54,355 bases of DNA from Agromyces albus (GTDB taxonomy: Bacteria; Actinomycetota; Actinomycetes; Actinomycetales; Microbacteriaceae). The position numbers and the translations under genes were made by a program. Location of the stretch: the NCBI RefSeq assembly GCF_004134825.1, contig NZ_SDPN01000025.1, positions 1 through 54,355 of the forward strand, given 5' to 3'. The stretch's first letter is position 1. Every line of letters begins with the position of its first letter. This document shows, in pieces, positions 25,753 to 34,243 of the stretch. The notes beneath the pieces were generated by a model. That model did no database searches. It had not been told where the DNA came from and saw only the letters and a program-made list of their open reading frames with translations.

Positions 25753-26484
25753 GTGAAGCCATTCGTCCTCCTCGCCACGCGCGCGGAGGACCAGCCTGCC
25801 GACGCGGAGTACGCCCTCTTCCTCCGCAACGCCGGACTCGACGAGCGGGAACTCGTCCGGGTGCGGCTCGAGGCGGCGCCCATGCCCAGGCTGGACCTCG
25901 ACACGATCTCGGGAATCCTCGTCGGCGGCGGCCCGTTCAACGCCTCCGATCCGCCAGAGCGGAAGACGCCGGTGCAGCACCGCGTCGAGGCGGAGTTCAG
26001 TGCCCTCCTCGACGAGGTGGTCGCCCGGGACTTCCCCTTCCTCGGCGCCTGCTACGGCGTCGGCACCCTCGGCGTCCATCAGGGCGCGCCGATCGATCGC
26101 ACCTACGCCGAGCCGATCAGCGTCGTGCCCGTCACCCTGACCGATTCCGGAGCATCCGACCCGATCCTTGCCGGGCTGCCTCGGACGTTCAACGCCTTCG
26201 TCGGCCACAAGGAGGCCATCCGCTCGCTGCCCGACTCGGCGACCCTGCTCGCGTCGTCGCCGACGTGCCCGGTGCAGATGTTCCGGGTGGGTGCGAACGT
26301 GTACGCGACGCAGTTCCACCCCGAGCTCGACGTCGACGGCATCATCCTGCGCATCCACGCCTACGCGAATCATGGCTACTTCGCCGCCGACGAGCTCGAG
26401 ACGACGATCGCCGCGGTACGGCGCGCCCCCGTGTCGTACCCGAGCCGGATGCTCCGGAGCTTCGTCGAGCGCCACGCCCGGTAG
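25753..26484 (+). CDS. class I glutamine amidotransferase-like protein
   Basis: 243-residue stand-alone GATase1 domain. The nucleophile Cys100 lies in LGACYGVG, and His189/Glu191 in QFHPELD complete the triad, so it should hydrolyse glutamine or a related amide such as a gamma-glutamyl compound. It resembles the GuaA/PuuD-type domains but is not fused to a synthetase. TATCGT at 25741-25746 is exactly 6 nt before GTG 25753, a leaderless start. It lies 118 bp upstream of purF on the same strand, but the acceptor enzyme is not evident. Confidence 0.85.
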   Translation: MKPFVLLATRAEDQPADAEYALFLRNAGLDERELVRVRLEAAPMPRLDLDTISGILVGGGPFNASDPPERKTPVQHRVEAEFSALLDEVVARDFPFLGACYGVGTLGVHQGAPIDRTYAEPISVVPVTLTDSGASDPILAGLPRTFNAFVGHKEAIRSLPDSATLLASSPTCPVQMFRVGANVYATQFHPELDVDGIILRIHAYANHGYFAADELETTIAAVRRAPVSYPSRMLRSFVERHAR

Positions 26485-26602
26485 CCGAATCCGCTCGGAT
26501 GAGCACCGACGGCCGCCCAGCCGGCTCGCCGCCGCACGTGTGGGAGGATGGAAAGCGTCCAGCTCGGACGCCCCTTCCACCCCCGAGGAGCCATCGCTTC
26601 GC

Positions 26603-28060
26603 ATGTGCGGCATCGTCGGCATCGTCTCAACCGAGCCCGTCAACCAGCAGATCTACAACAGCCTCCTCCTGTTGCAGCACCGCGGCCAGGATTCCACCGG
26701 CATCGCCACCGCCGACGGCCCCGTCTTCCACATGACGAAGGCGCGCGGGCAGGTGCGTGAGGCGTTCCGCACGCGCGACATGCGCTCCCTCATCGGCAAT
26801 ATCGGCCTCGGCCACGTGCGCTACACCACGAAGGGCGCCGCCGAGCGCGAAGAGGAAGCGCAGCCGTTCTACGTGAACGCGCCCTACGGCATCATCCTCG
26901 TGCACAACGGCAACCTCACGAACACCCGCGAGCTCTCGAGCGACCTGTTCTCGATCGACCGCCGGCACGTGAACTCCACGAGCGACACCGAGATGCTCCT
27001 GAACGTGCTCGCCACCGAGCTGCAGGGCCAGATCAAGGGCCTCGACCTCGACACCGATCAGGTGTTCAAAGCCGTCGAGCAGGTGCACGCCCGCGTCGAG
27101 GGCTCCTACGCCGTCATCGCGCTCATCGCCGGTTACGGCCTCCTCGCCTTCCGCGACCCCTTCGGCATTCGCCCCCTCATCCTCGGCCGGCGCATGACCG
27201 AAGCCGGCAAGCCCGAGTGGATCGTGGCATCCGAGTCCCTCGTGCTCGAGAACGGCGACTACGAGGTCGTGCGCGACGTCGAGCCGGGCGAGGCGATCTT
27301 CATCGGCCTCGACGGCGAGATGGTCTCGAAGCAGTGCGCCACGAACCCGCGCCTCGTGCCGTGCTCGTTCGAGTACGTCTACCTCGCGCGACCCGACTCG
27401 GTGATGAACGGCATCTCGGTCTACGAGGCACGCTTGCGCATGGGCAACCGGCTCGCCGACACGATCGCCACCCATATGGACAAGGGCGACATCGACGTCG
27501 TCATGCCCATTCCCGACTCGTCGCGGCCGGCCGCCATGCAAGTGGCGCAGAAGCTCGGCATCGAGTACCGCGAGGGCTTCTACAAGAACCGCTACGTGGG
27601 CCGCACCTTCATCATGCCCGGCCAGGCCGAGCGCAAGCGCTCGGTGCGCCAGAAGCTCAACGCGATGGGCACCGAGTTCAAGGGCAAGAACGTGCTCATC
27701 GTCGACGACTCGATCGTGCGCGGCACGACCTCGAAGGAGATCGTCGAGATGGCCCGCGCGGCCGGCGCCAACCAGGTCACGTTCACGTCCGCGGCTCCCC
27801 CGGTGCGCTTCCCGCACGTCTACGGCATCAACATGCCCTCGCGCCGCGAGCTCGTGGCCTACGGCCGCAAGATTCCCGAGATCGCGGCCGAGCTCGGCGC
27901 CGACCACATGATCTACCAGGAGGTCGTCGACCTGCAGGCCGCGATCACCGAGGGCACTTCGATCGAGCAGCTCGACATGTCGTGCTTCACGGGCGACTAC
28001 GTCACCGGCACGGTCACCGAGGAGTACCTCGCGTGGGTGGAGAAGACGCAGCTCTCCTAA
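26603..28060 (+). CDS. purF: amidophosphoribosyltransferase
   Basis: 485 residues. It catalyses the committed step of purine synthesis, PRPP plus glutamine to phosphoribosylamine. The start MCGIVGIVS places the Ntn nucleophile Cys2 directly after Met1, so no propeptide is removed. The glutaminase domain runs to about residue 230 (LLLLQHRGQDSTGIA, VHNGNLTN), and the phosphoribosyltransferase domain has VLIVDDSIVRGTTSKE near 365-380 for PRPP binding. GAGGAG lies about 12 nt before ATG 26603, rather distant; upstream in-frame codons would destroy the Cys2 context. A REP-like element follows immediately after the stop. Confidence 0.97.
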   Translation: MCGIVGIVSTEPVNQQIYNSLLLLQHRGQDSTGIATADGPVFHMTKARGQVREAFRTRDMRSLIGNIGLGHVRYTTKGAAEREEEAQPFYVNAPYGIILVHNGNLTNTRELSSDLFSIDRRHVNSTSDTEMLLNVLATELQGQIKGLDLDTDQVFKAVEQVHARVEGSYAVIALIAGYGLLAFRDPFGIRPLILGRRMTEAGKPEWIVASESLVLENGDYEVVRDVEPGEAIFIGLDGEMVSKQCATNPRLVPCSFEYVYLARPDSVMNGISVYEARLRMGNRLADTIATHMDKGDIDVVMPIPDSSRPAAMQVAQKLGIEYREGFYKNRYVGRTFIMPGQAERKRSVRQKLNAMGTEFKGKNVLIVDDSIVRGTTSKEIVEMARAAGANQVTFTSAAPPVRFPHVYGINMPSRRELVAYGRKIPEIAAELGADHMIYQEVVDLQAAITEGTSIEQLDMSCFTGDYVTGTVTEEYLAWVEKTQLS

Positions 28061-28065
28061 CCCCG

Positions 28066-28108
28066 GTGGTCGAGTAGCGCCGCCGAAGGCGACGCGTATC
28101 GAGACCAC
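28066..28108. repeat. REP-like imperfect palindromic element, copy 1
   Basis: 43-nt element opening GTGGTCGAGTAGCGC and closing CGCGTATCGAGACCAC, with an inner CGCC-GAA-GGCG hairpin. It is closely related to 43918-43962, and its first 14 nt recur at 38300-38313. It lies 5 nt after the purF stop. Confidence 0.8.
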
Positions 28109-28127
28109 TCTGCACCAGACTGGCGTG

Positions 28128-29018
28128 ATGGGGTTCACCAGCCGCGGCACCGTCCGCACGCCCGTGCTCGAGATCGCGTATGAAGAGGCGGGGCCGCCCG
28201 ACGGTCCGGTCGCGGTGCTCTCGCACGGGTTCCCGTACGACGTGCGCGCGTACGACGAGGTCGCAGGGCTGCTCGCGGCATCCGGTGTCCGGGTCATCGC
28301 GCCGTACCTGCGCGGCTTCGGCCCGACGAGATTCACGGATGCCGCGACGCTGCGCTCGGGCGAGCAGGGCGCCCTCGCGCAGGATCTCCTCGACCTCCTC
28401 GACGCGCTCGAGATCGAACGAGCCGTCGTCGGCGGCTACGACTGGGGCGGACGCGCGTCGTGCATCGTCGCGGCGCTGCATCCGTCGCGTGTCACCGGGC
28501 TCGTGACGGTCGGCGGCTACAACGTGCTGAACCCTGCGCGCGCAATGGAGCCGGCGCGCCCCGAGTGGGAGGCCACGTACTGGTACGTGTTCTACTTCCA
28601 CTCCGAACGCGGTCGCCGCGGCCTCGAGTTGCACCGCCACGAGCTCTGCGAGCTGCTGTGGACCACCTGGTCGCCCGAGTGGACGGATGCCGCGGCGGCA
28701 TTCCGCGCGAGCGCCCCAAGCCTCGACAACCCCGACTTCGTCGACGTCGTGATCCACTCCTACCGCCACCGGTACGGGCTCGTCGCGGGCGACCCCCGCT
28801 ATGCGGCGATCGAGCGCGCAATGGCCGCCGAGCCGCCCATCCCGGTTCCGACGGTCGTGCTCGAGAGCGGCGCCGACGGCATCGGCGGTCCGAGCGGGGC
28901 CGAGGGCCGCGAGTGGTTCACCGGCCCGTACGCCTTCCGTGAACTGCCGGGCATCGGGCACAACCTGCCGCAAGAGGCGCCGCGCGCGTTCGCCGAGGCG
29001 GTGCAGAGCCTGCTCTGA
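28128..29018 (+). CDS. alpha/beta hydrolase, epoxide-hydrolase-like
   Basis: 296-residue hydrolase. The oxyanion motif HGFP (33-36) and nucleophile elbow GYDWGG with Asp105 in place of Ser mark the epoxide hydrolase/haloalkane dehalogenase branch; His278 in GIGHNLPQEAP is the catalytic base. A cap domain with WYVFYFHSERGRRG lies between about 145 and 215. It would open an epoxide or cleave a carbon-halogen bond through an aspartyl ester; the substrate is unknown. ATG 28128 is preferred over the adjoining GTG 28125; a CAGACT hexamer sits 6 nt upstream. Confidence 0.85.
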   Translation: MGFTSRGTVRTPVLEIAYEEAGPPDGPVAVLSHGFPYDVRAYDEVAGLLAASGVRVIAPYLRGFGPTRFTDAATLRSGEQGALAQDLLDLLDALEIERAVVGGYDWGGRASCIVAALHPSRVTGLVTVGGYNVLNPARAMEPARPEWEATYWYVFYFHSERGRRGLELHRHELCELLWTTWSPEWTDAAAAFRASAPSLDNPDFVDVVIHSYRHRYGLVAGDPRYAAIERAMAAEPPIPVPTVVLESGADGIGGPSGAEGREWFTGPYAFRELPGIGHNLPQEAPRAFAEAVQSLL

Positions 29019-29052
29019 GGCCGCCCTAACCGACCGGCCCGCGGCCGGCCCG

Positions 29053-29412
29053 CTACTCGTCGATGCGGTGGGTCGACTGGTGCTCCATGGTGACGGATGC
29101 CGCGCGGCCCGCGAGCACTCGGTCGATCACGAGTGCCACGAGGGCGCCGAGGGCGACGCCGATCGTGCCGCACGCGAGCAACAGGAATCCGAACACCTGC
29201 CCCTTGTCGAACTCGGGGTTCTCGGGGAACGCGACCGTGAGGATGAGCGCGGCCACCACGCCCACGACCGCCCCGAGCGCGAGGAACCGGGGGTAGCGCG
29301 GCGATCGCCGCACGCTCACGGTGTCAGACGTGACGTCGGTCGTCTCGAACGGCTCGATCCGGCCGCCTGCGCCGGGCTCGAGGGATTCGGGGGAGTTCGA
29401 AGCGTCGCTCAC
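29053..29412 (-). CDS. two-helix membrane protein, unknown function
   Basis: 119-residue protein. The N-terminal 40 residues are acidic and Ser/Pro-rich, followed by two hydrophobic helices (about 47-68 and 78-102) separated by AFPENPEFDKGQV, and a short C-terminus. No family is recognised. GTG 29412 is chosen because a GACAAT hexamer lies exactly 6 nt upstream and the preceding sequence is not protein-like. It is the third of three minus-strand genes following the sterol-carrier-like gene. Confidence 0.72.
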   Translation of the reverse strand: MSDASNSPESLEPGAGGRIEPFETTDVTSDTVSVRRSPRYPRFLALGAVVGVVAALILTVAFPENPEFDKGQVFGFLLLACGTIGVALGALVALVIDRVLAGRAASVTMEHQSTHRIDE

Positions 29413-29474
29413 CCGTCCATTGTCGCATCCGGACCCGGGCGCTTCCGCGGGCCGCGAGCCGGTTGGCTGAGCCC

Positions 29475-29852
29475 TCAGCCGAGTGCGACGAAGAACGACA
29501 GCACGAAGAGCACCGCGGCGACCGGCGTCATCGTCGAGCGCTCGGGCTTGCTGCGCGACATCGCGTTCATGACGATGCCGAGGCCGAAGTACGCGAAGAT
29601 CACCCACGCCGCGATGTCGACGGCGAGCTCCGGAAGCACGGCCGCAACGAGCCCCGCCTTCATGAGGAAGATCCACGCGAAGGCGGCGTAGAGCACGATC
29701 GACACGACGCTGCCGATGCGCTTCGAGGCGGGCAGTACGCGGTCGGCGCCGCCCCACGCGAAGTGCCCGAGCGGCGCTCCCGCGATGAGCGCGAGCTGGA
29801 AGATTGCGAGCAGGCCCAGCACGACGCAGAGGGCGATGGCGGCGATGGTCAC
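29475..29852 (-). CDS. four-helix membrane protein, unknown function
   Basis: 125-residue protein with four hydrophobic segments covering most of its length (IAAIALCVVLGLLAIFQLAL first) and a polar HFAWGGADRVLPASKRIG loop after helix 1. I do not know a function. The start is GTG 29852 because TAGGCT lies 7 nt upstream; longer reading extends into the sterol-carrier-like gene. Spacing suggests its own leaderless promoter 23 bp below that gene. Confidence 0.75.
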   Translation of the reverse strand: MTIAAIALCVVLGLLAIFQLALIAGAPLGHFAWGGADRVLPASKRIGSVVSIVLYAAFAWIFLMKAGLVAAVLPELAVDIAAWVIFAYFGLGIVMNAMSRSKPERSTMTPVAAVLFVLSFFVALG

Positions 29853-29875
29853 GGCGCAGAGCCTACCGGGTGCGC

Positions 29876-30256
29876 TTAACGCGAGAGGGGCAGCTGCGCG
29901 CTCACGTCGGCGCGCTGCCCCGAGGCGTGCACGCGGCCGGCGGCTCGCGCATCGGCCCAGGCGAGGGCCCCCGTGGCGAGGGCGAGCCACGTGGCGGCAT
30001 CCGTCTCGATCACGTTCGGCGGAGTGCCGCGCGTGTGCTTGGGCCCCTCGATGCACTGCACCGCCCCGAACGGCGGCACCCGCACCTCGACGGTGCCGCC
30101 CGGCGCCTGCTCGGCGAGCAGTTGCAGCGTGTAGCGCACGGCGAGCGCGAGGGTCGCGCGATCGACGGATGCCGCGGCATCCGCTGCCCCATCGCCGCCC
30201 GTCGCCGCGGCGAGCGCCGCCCTGCCCGACTCGTCGTCGATCCTCGCTCGTGCCAT
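29876..30256 (-). CDS. sterol-carrier-like (SCP-type) family protein
   Basis: 126-residue soluble protein matching the small actinobacterial sterol carrier family: VEVRVPPFGAVQCIEGPKHT and RGTPPNVIETDAATWLALAT are the conserved core. Members share the SCP2-like fold that binds hydrophobic ligands; the true ligand is unknown. The gene commonly sits near purF in Actinobacteria, as here. A GAGAAT hexamer is exactly 6 nt before ATG 30256, suggesting a leaderless mRNA. Confidence 0.86.
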   Translation of the reverse strand: MARARIDDESGRAALAAATGGDGAADAAASVDRATLALAVRYTLQLLAEQAPGGTVEVRVPPFGAVQCIEGPKHTRGTPPNVIETDAATWLALATGALAWADARAAGRVHASGQRADVSAQLPLSR

Positions 30257-30290
30257 GAGCAGATTCTCCCATCGAGCGCGCGCGTGCGGC

Positions 30291-30857
30291 TCAGGACACC
30301 GAGGCGGACCTGCCAGTGGCGATGCCGCGCAGCGTGAGCAGGAGGATCAGGACGGCGCCCGAGAAGATCGCGATGTCGGCGACGTTGCCGACGAAGAGGT
30401 TGCCGTAGCCGATGAAGTCCACCACGTGGCCGCGACCGAATCCGGGCTCGCGGAACAGCCGGTCGCCGAGGTGGGTGGCCGCGCCGCCGAGCACGAGGCC
30501 GATCGCCACCATCCAGCCGACGGAACGCAGCGACCACGCGAACCAGGCGAGGCCGACGACCGCGGCGGCGGCGAGCACCGCGAGCACCCACGTGAACTCG
30601 GTGCCGATCGAGAACGCGGCACCCGGGTTGTAGACGAGCACGAAGCGGATGAGATCACCGATCACCGGGACCGTCTGGCCGTCGGCGAGCGCCGTCTCCG
30701 CCCACAACTTGGTGCCCTGGTCGACGAGCACGACGAGGGCGGCGACGACGAGGGTGAACCAGAACAACCGGCGACCGGTAGGGGTCGGGTCGTCCGCGCT
30801 CGTCGCGTCATCCGCGCTCGTGGGGTCGTCCGCGCTCGTCGGCTCATCGGTGCTCAC
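30291..30857 (-). CDS. lspA: lipoprotein signal peptidase (SPase II)
   Basis: 188-residue, four-helix aspartyl protease that cleaves prolipoprotein signal peptides in the membrane. Catalytic Asp147 (HVVDFIGYGN) and Asp161 (GNVADIAI) are present, as are DQGTK (46-50) and NPGAAFS (77-83). The N-terminal 28 residues are an acidic Thr-Ser-Ala-Asp-Asp repeat. I place the start at GTG 30857: the -10-like GATAAT (30865-30870) is 7 nt upstream, and the in-frame ATG 30866 lies inside that hexamer, so it cannot be transcribed from this promoter. Confidence 0.92.
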   Translation of the reverse strand: MSTDEPTSADDPTSADDATSADDPTPTGRRLFWFTLVVAALVVLVDQGTKLWAETALADGQTVPVIGDLIRFVLVYNPGAAFSIGTEFTWVLAVLAAAAVVGLAWFAWSLRSVGWMVAIGLVLGGAATHLGDRLFREPGFGRGHVVDFIGYGNLFVGNVADIAIFSGAVLILLLTLRGIATGRSASVS

Positions 30858-30962
30858 CCGCCCCATTATCGCCGCCGGTGCGCGCCGCTTCGTGCGTTGC
30901 AGGGTGGAGCACCCTGACGAACGCGTGACGAGCGGCCGAAATCGCTGGGGTAGCCTGAACCG

Positions 30963-32276
30963 GTGAGAATCCTCGTCCTCGGATCGGGCGCGCGCGAGCA
31001 CGCCATCATGCTCGCCCTGCTCGACGAGGAGGCCGGGCACGAGCTCATCGCCGCACCCGGGAACGCGGGCATCGCAGCATCCCCCACGTCGTCGGCCCGC
31101 GGCAGCGTGACGACGATCGCGCTCGACCCGACCGACCCGGTGCTCGTCACCGACTATGCGTTCGAGAATGACATCGAGCTCGTCGTCGTGGGCCCCGAGG
31201 CTCCCCTCGTGGCGGGCGTCGCCGACGCCCTGCGCACCCGCGGCATCGCCGTGTTCGGCCCCGGCAAGGCGGCCGCCGCCCTCGAGGGGTCGAAGACCTT
31301 CGCGAAGCGCGTCATGGAGGCCGCGGGCGTGCCCACCGGCCGCGCGAGCCTCGCCGACACGCTCGAGGAGGTCGAGCGCTCGATCGACGAGTTCGGCGCC
31401 CCCTATGTCGTGAAGGCCGACGGCCTCGCGGCGGGCAAGGGCGTGCTGGTCACCGACGACCGCGACGCGGCGCTCGCGCACGCCGCCCACTACCTGCAGC
31501 AGGGCCCGGTGCTCGTCGAAGAGTTCCTCGACGGCCAGGAGGTCTCGCTCTTCCTGCTCTCCGACGGCACCCACGTGCTGCCCCTCTCGCCCGCGCAGGA
31601 CTACAAGCGCCTCCGCGACGGCGACCAGGGCCCGAACACCGGCGGCATGGGCGCGTACTCGCCGCTGCCCTGGCTCGACGACCGCTTCGGAAGCGAGAAG
31701 GCGTTCGTCGACGAGGTCATCGATACGATCGCGCTGCCCACCGTGCGCCAGCTCGCCGCCGAGCAGACGCCGTTCATCGGCCTGCTCTACGCCGGCCTCA
31801 TCCTCACATCGCGCGGCATCCGCGTGATCGAGTTCAACGCGCGCTTCGGCGACCCCGAGACCCAGGTCGTGCTGCCTCGCCTCGACACGCCACTCTCGGG
31901 CCTGCTGTTCGCCGCGGCCACCGGCGGTCTCGGCGGGCTGCCCCGACCGGTGTTCCGATCGGATGCCGCGGTCACGGTCGTGCTCGCGAGCGAGGGGTAT
32001 CCCGAGGCGCCAGAGACCGGCCGGGTGATCGAGGGACTCGACGCCGCGGCATCCGTGCCCGGAGTGCACCTCGCCCACGCTGCCACCGCCATCGGCGCCG
32101 CGACCGAGGCCCGGGGCACGTCGCCCCTGCTCGCGACCGGAGGCCGGGTGCTGAGCGTCGTGGCCGTCGGACAGGACTTCGCCGAGGCGCGCCGCCGTGC
32201 CTACGAGGCGCTCGCGCACATCCGGCTCGACGGCGCCCAATACCGCACCGACATCGCGGCGCGCGTCGCGGAGTGA
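30963..32276 (+). CDS. purD: phosphoribosylamine-glycine ligase (GAR synthetase)
   Basis: 437 residues. It joins glycine to phosphoribosylamine with ATP, step 2 of purine synthesis. [15 protein letters not shown] (N-terminal biotin-carboxylase-like fold), [16 protein letters not shown] (ATP-grasp loop near 155-170), [17 protein letters not shown] and [12 protein letters not shown] are all present. GTG 30963 has TAGCCT exactly 6 nt upstream, so it is probably leaderless. purC follows after 74 bp with its own promoter. Confidence 0.97.
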   Translation: MRILVLGSGAREHAIMLALLDEEAGHELIAAPGNAGIAASPTSSARGSVTTIALDPTDPVLVTDYAFENDIELVVVGPEAPLVAGVADALRTRGIAVFGPGKAAAALEGSKTFAKRVMEAAGVPTGRASLADTLEEVERSIDEFGAPYVVKADGLAAGKGVLVTDDRDAALAHAAHYLQQGPVLVEEFLDGQEVSLFLLSDGTHVLPLSPAQDYKRLRDGDQGPNTGGMGAYSPLPWLDDRFGSEKAFVDEVIDTIALPTVRQLAAEQTPFIGLLYAGLILTSRGIRVIEFNARFGDPETQVVLPRLDTPLSGLLFAAATGGLGGLPRPVFRSDAAVTVVLASEGYPEAPETGRVIEGLDAAASVPGVHLAHAATAIGAATEARGTSPLLATGGRVLSVVAVGQDFAEARRRAYEALAHIRLDGAQYRTDIAARVAE

Positions 32277-32350
32277 CCGCGTGACTGCTTGACGCTGTCA
32301 AGGGATGACGGCCGCCCGCCGCCGTTCGGCGCCCGGCCTACACTGAGTCC

Positions 32351-33295
32351 GTGAGCGAAACCGTCGACGGCTGGACCCATGTCTACTCGGGCAAGGTGCG
32401 CGATCTCTACGTGCCGACCAAGATGATGGACGACGACGACAGCTGGACCGGCGACCCGCTGAGCCACTCGCCCGTCGTGCTCGTCGTCGCGAGCGATCGC
32501 GTGAGTGCGTTCGACGAGGTGCTCAGCCCCGCGATCCCCGGCAAGGGCGCGATGCTCACGAAGCTCACCCGCTGGTGGTTCGACCAGCTTCCCGAGGTGC
32601 CGAACCACTTGGCGCATCCGCTCGACGATCGTCTCGAGGCGCTCGAGCTGCCCGAGGTGCCCGACGAACTCGCCGAACGGGCGACCCTGTGCCGCACGCT
32701 CGACATGTTTCCTATCGAGTGCGTCGTGCGCGGCTTCATCACCGGCGGCGGCTTTAAGGAGTACCAGGAGACGGGCGCCATCGGCGGCATCCCGCTGCCT
32801 GATGGGCTCTCGAACGGCGACCGCCTGCCCGAGCCGATCTTCACGCCCGCGTGGAAGGCGCCGCTCGGCGAGCACGACGAGAACATCTCGTTCGAGCGCA
32901 CCGTCGAACTCGTCGGCGACGTCGTCGCCGAGCAGTTGCGGGAGCTCTCGCTCGAGATCTTCGAGCACGCGTCAGCGATCGCCGAGCAGCGCGGCCTCAT
33001 CCTCGCCGACACGAAGTTCGAGTTCGGCGCCGACCGCGCCATCGGCATCGTGACGCTCGCCGACGAGGTGCTCACCTCCGACTCGAGCCGGTACTGGGAT
33101 GCCGAGGCGTACGCCACGGCCGAGACCCCCGAACTGCGCATGGCGAGCTTCGACAAGCAGATCGTTCGCGACTGGCTCGCCGCGAACTGGGACCCCGAGG
33201 CCGTCGAGGAGCCGCCGACGCTTCCGCACGAGATCGTCGAGCAGACGGCGGAGCGGTACCGGGCCCTCGTGGATCGGCTGACGCAAGGCGGGTAG
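32351..33295 (+). CDS. purC: SAICAR synthase
   Basis: 314 residues. It condenses CAIR with aspartate using ATP, step 8 of purine synthesis. Conserved parts are YSGKVRDLYVP, VVASDRVSAFDEVL, MFPIECVVRGFITGGGFKEY and LILADTKFEFG. The length fits the longer eukaryote-like/actinobacterial class. TACACT (32339-32344) is exactly 6 nt before GTG 32351. The 74-bp gap after purD contains the inverted repeat TTGAC-GCT-GTCAA (32289-32301), a possible operator. A GGATGCC-type hairpin follows the stop. Confidence 0.96.
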   Translation: MSETVDGWTHVYSGKVRDLYVPTKMMDDDDSWTGDPLSHSPVVLVVASDRVSAFDEVLSPAIPGKGAMLTKLTRWWFDQLPEVPNHLAHPLDDRLEALELPEVPDELAERATLCRTLDMFPIECVVRGFITGGGFKEYQETGAIGGIPLPDGLSNGDRLPEPIFTPAWKAPLGEHDENISFERTVELVGDVVAEQLRELSLEIFEHASAIAEQRGLILADTKFEFGADRAIGIVTLADEVLTSDSSRYWDAEAYATAETPELRMASFDKQIVRDWLAANWDPEAVEEPPTLPHEIVEQTAERYRALVDRLTQGG

Positions 33296-33305
33296 TTCCC
33301 GGCGG

Positions 33306-33327
33306 GAATGCCGCGGCGGCGGCATCC
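33306..33327 (+). terminator. short terminator hairpin after purC
   Basis: ATGCCGC/GCGGCAT stem with a 4-nt loop and an outer G-C pair past one mismatch. It is another member of the GGATGCCGC-stem group. Confidence 0.55.
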
Positions 33328-33334
33328 GTTATCA

Positions 33335-33354
33335 TTAGTTGTGACTACAACCAA
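33335..33354. promoter_or_regulatory. MarR-like dyad overlapping the CatE-like start codon
   Basis: TTAGTTGT-GACT-ACAACCAA: arms match at 7 of 8 positions. The dyad covers the GTG start (33341) and begins inside the -10 candidate TATCAT (33330-33335). MarR-type repressors bind such TTG...CAA dyads; the regulator is not encoded nearby. Confidence 0.5.
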
Positions 33355-34237
33355 TGAGCGGCCGACGAGCGGACTCCTCGCTGCCGACACGGGCATGGGT
33401 GCCGTGACGCTGCGGGTGGGCGACCTCGACGGCATGATCCGCTACTACCGCGAGGGCGTGACCCTCGAGCTGCTGCGCCACGACGGGCCCGTGGCGGTAC
33501 TCGGACGCGGCACGACGCCGATCGTCATCCTCGAGTTCGCCCCCGAGCTGAAGCACGCCGCACCGCGCAGCGCCGGCCTCTTCCACACGGCGATCCTCTT
33601 CAACTCCCGCGAGGCCCTCGCGACGGCCGTCTACTCGGTCGCCGCGAAGTACCCCGCAGCATTCACCGGGAGCGCCGACCACCTCGTGAGCGAGGCGTTC
33701 TACTTCAACGACCCCGAGGGCAACGGCGTCGAGCTCTACTTCGACCGCGACCGTTCGCAGTGGAGCTGGACCCACGGCTCCATCGAGATGGCCACCGTCT
33801 TCCTCGACCCGAACGAGTACCTGCGCGCGAACCTGACCGAGACGGCAGCGGATGCCGCGGCGGCGGGCACCGGGCTCGGCAGCGCCATCGTCGGCCACGT
33901 GCACCTGTCGGTCGGCGACATCGCGAGTGCGCGCGAGTTCTACGTCGACCGCCTCGGCTTCGAGACCACCGCAAGCATGGGATCGTCTGCCCTGTTCGTG
34001 AGCGCGGGCGGCTACCACCACCACATGGCCATGAACACGTGGAACAGCGCCGGCGCCGGCAAGCGCGGCCTCGCGCTCGGCCTCGGCAAGGTCGAGATCG
34101 TCGTGCCCGGCGCAGACGACCTCGGCGAGTTGGGCGAGCGGATGTCGCACTTCGGCGTTCCCACGCGTGACAACGGCCGCTCGATCGCATTCGACGACCC
34201 GTGGTCGAACCTCGTCGAGGTGCGCGCCGCCCGCTGA
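33341..34237 (+). CDS. CatE-like VOC-family extradiol dioxygenase
   Basis: 298-residue protein with two vicinal-oxygen-chelate modules. It resembles Bacillus CatE (catechol 2,3-dioxygenase): TLRVGDLDGMIRYYREGV, GLFHTAILF, DHLVSEAFYFNDPEGNGVEL in the first half, and GHVHLSVGDIASAREFYVDR, SALFVSAGGYHHHMAMNTW in the second. The Fe(II) ligands would be histidines of GHVHL and YHHHMA and a C-terminal Glu. Likely role: ring cleavage or detoxification of catechols and quinones. GTG 33341 is the first residue; the MarR-like dyad across it suggests phenol/quinone induction as in MhqR systems. Confidence 0.85.
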   Translation: MTTTNERPTSGLLAADTGMGAVTLRVGDLDGMIRYYREGVTLELLRHDGPVAVLGRGTTPIVILEFAPELKHAAPRSAGLFHTAILFNSREALATAVYSVAAKYPAAFTGSADHLVSEAFYFNDPEGNGVELYFDRDRSQWSWTHGSIEMATVFLDPNEYLRANLTETAADAAAAGTGLGSAIVGHVHLSVGDIASAREFYVDRLGFETTASMGSSALFVSAGGYHHHMAMNTWNSAGAGKRGLALGLGKVEIVVPGADDLGELGERMSHFGVPTRDNGRSIAFDDPWSNLVEVRAAR

Positions 34238-34243
34238 GGCAGC

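Noticed and set aside
32289..32301. TTGAC-GCT-GTCAA as a MerR-type promoter for purC
   Set aside because: It resembles the merR spacer palindrome, but there is no -10 at MerR spacing and the purC -10 is about 40 bp away. Kept only as a possible operator note.
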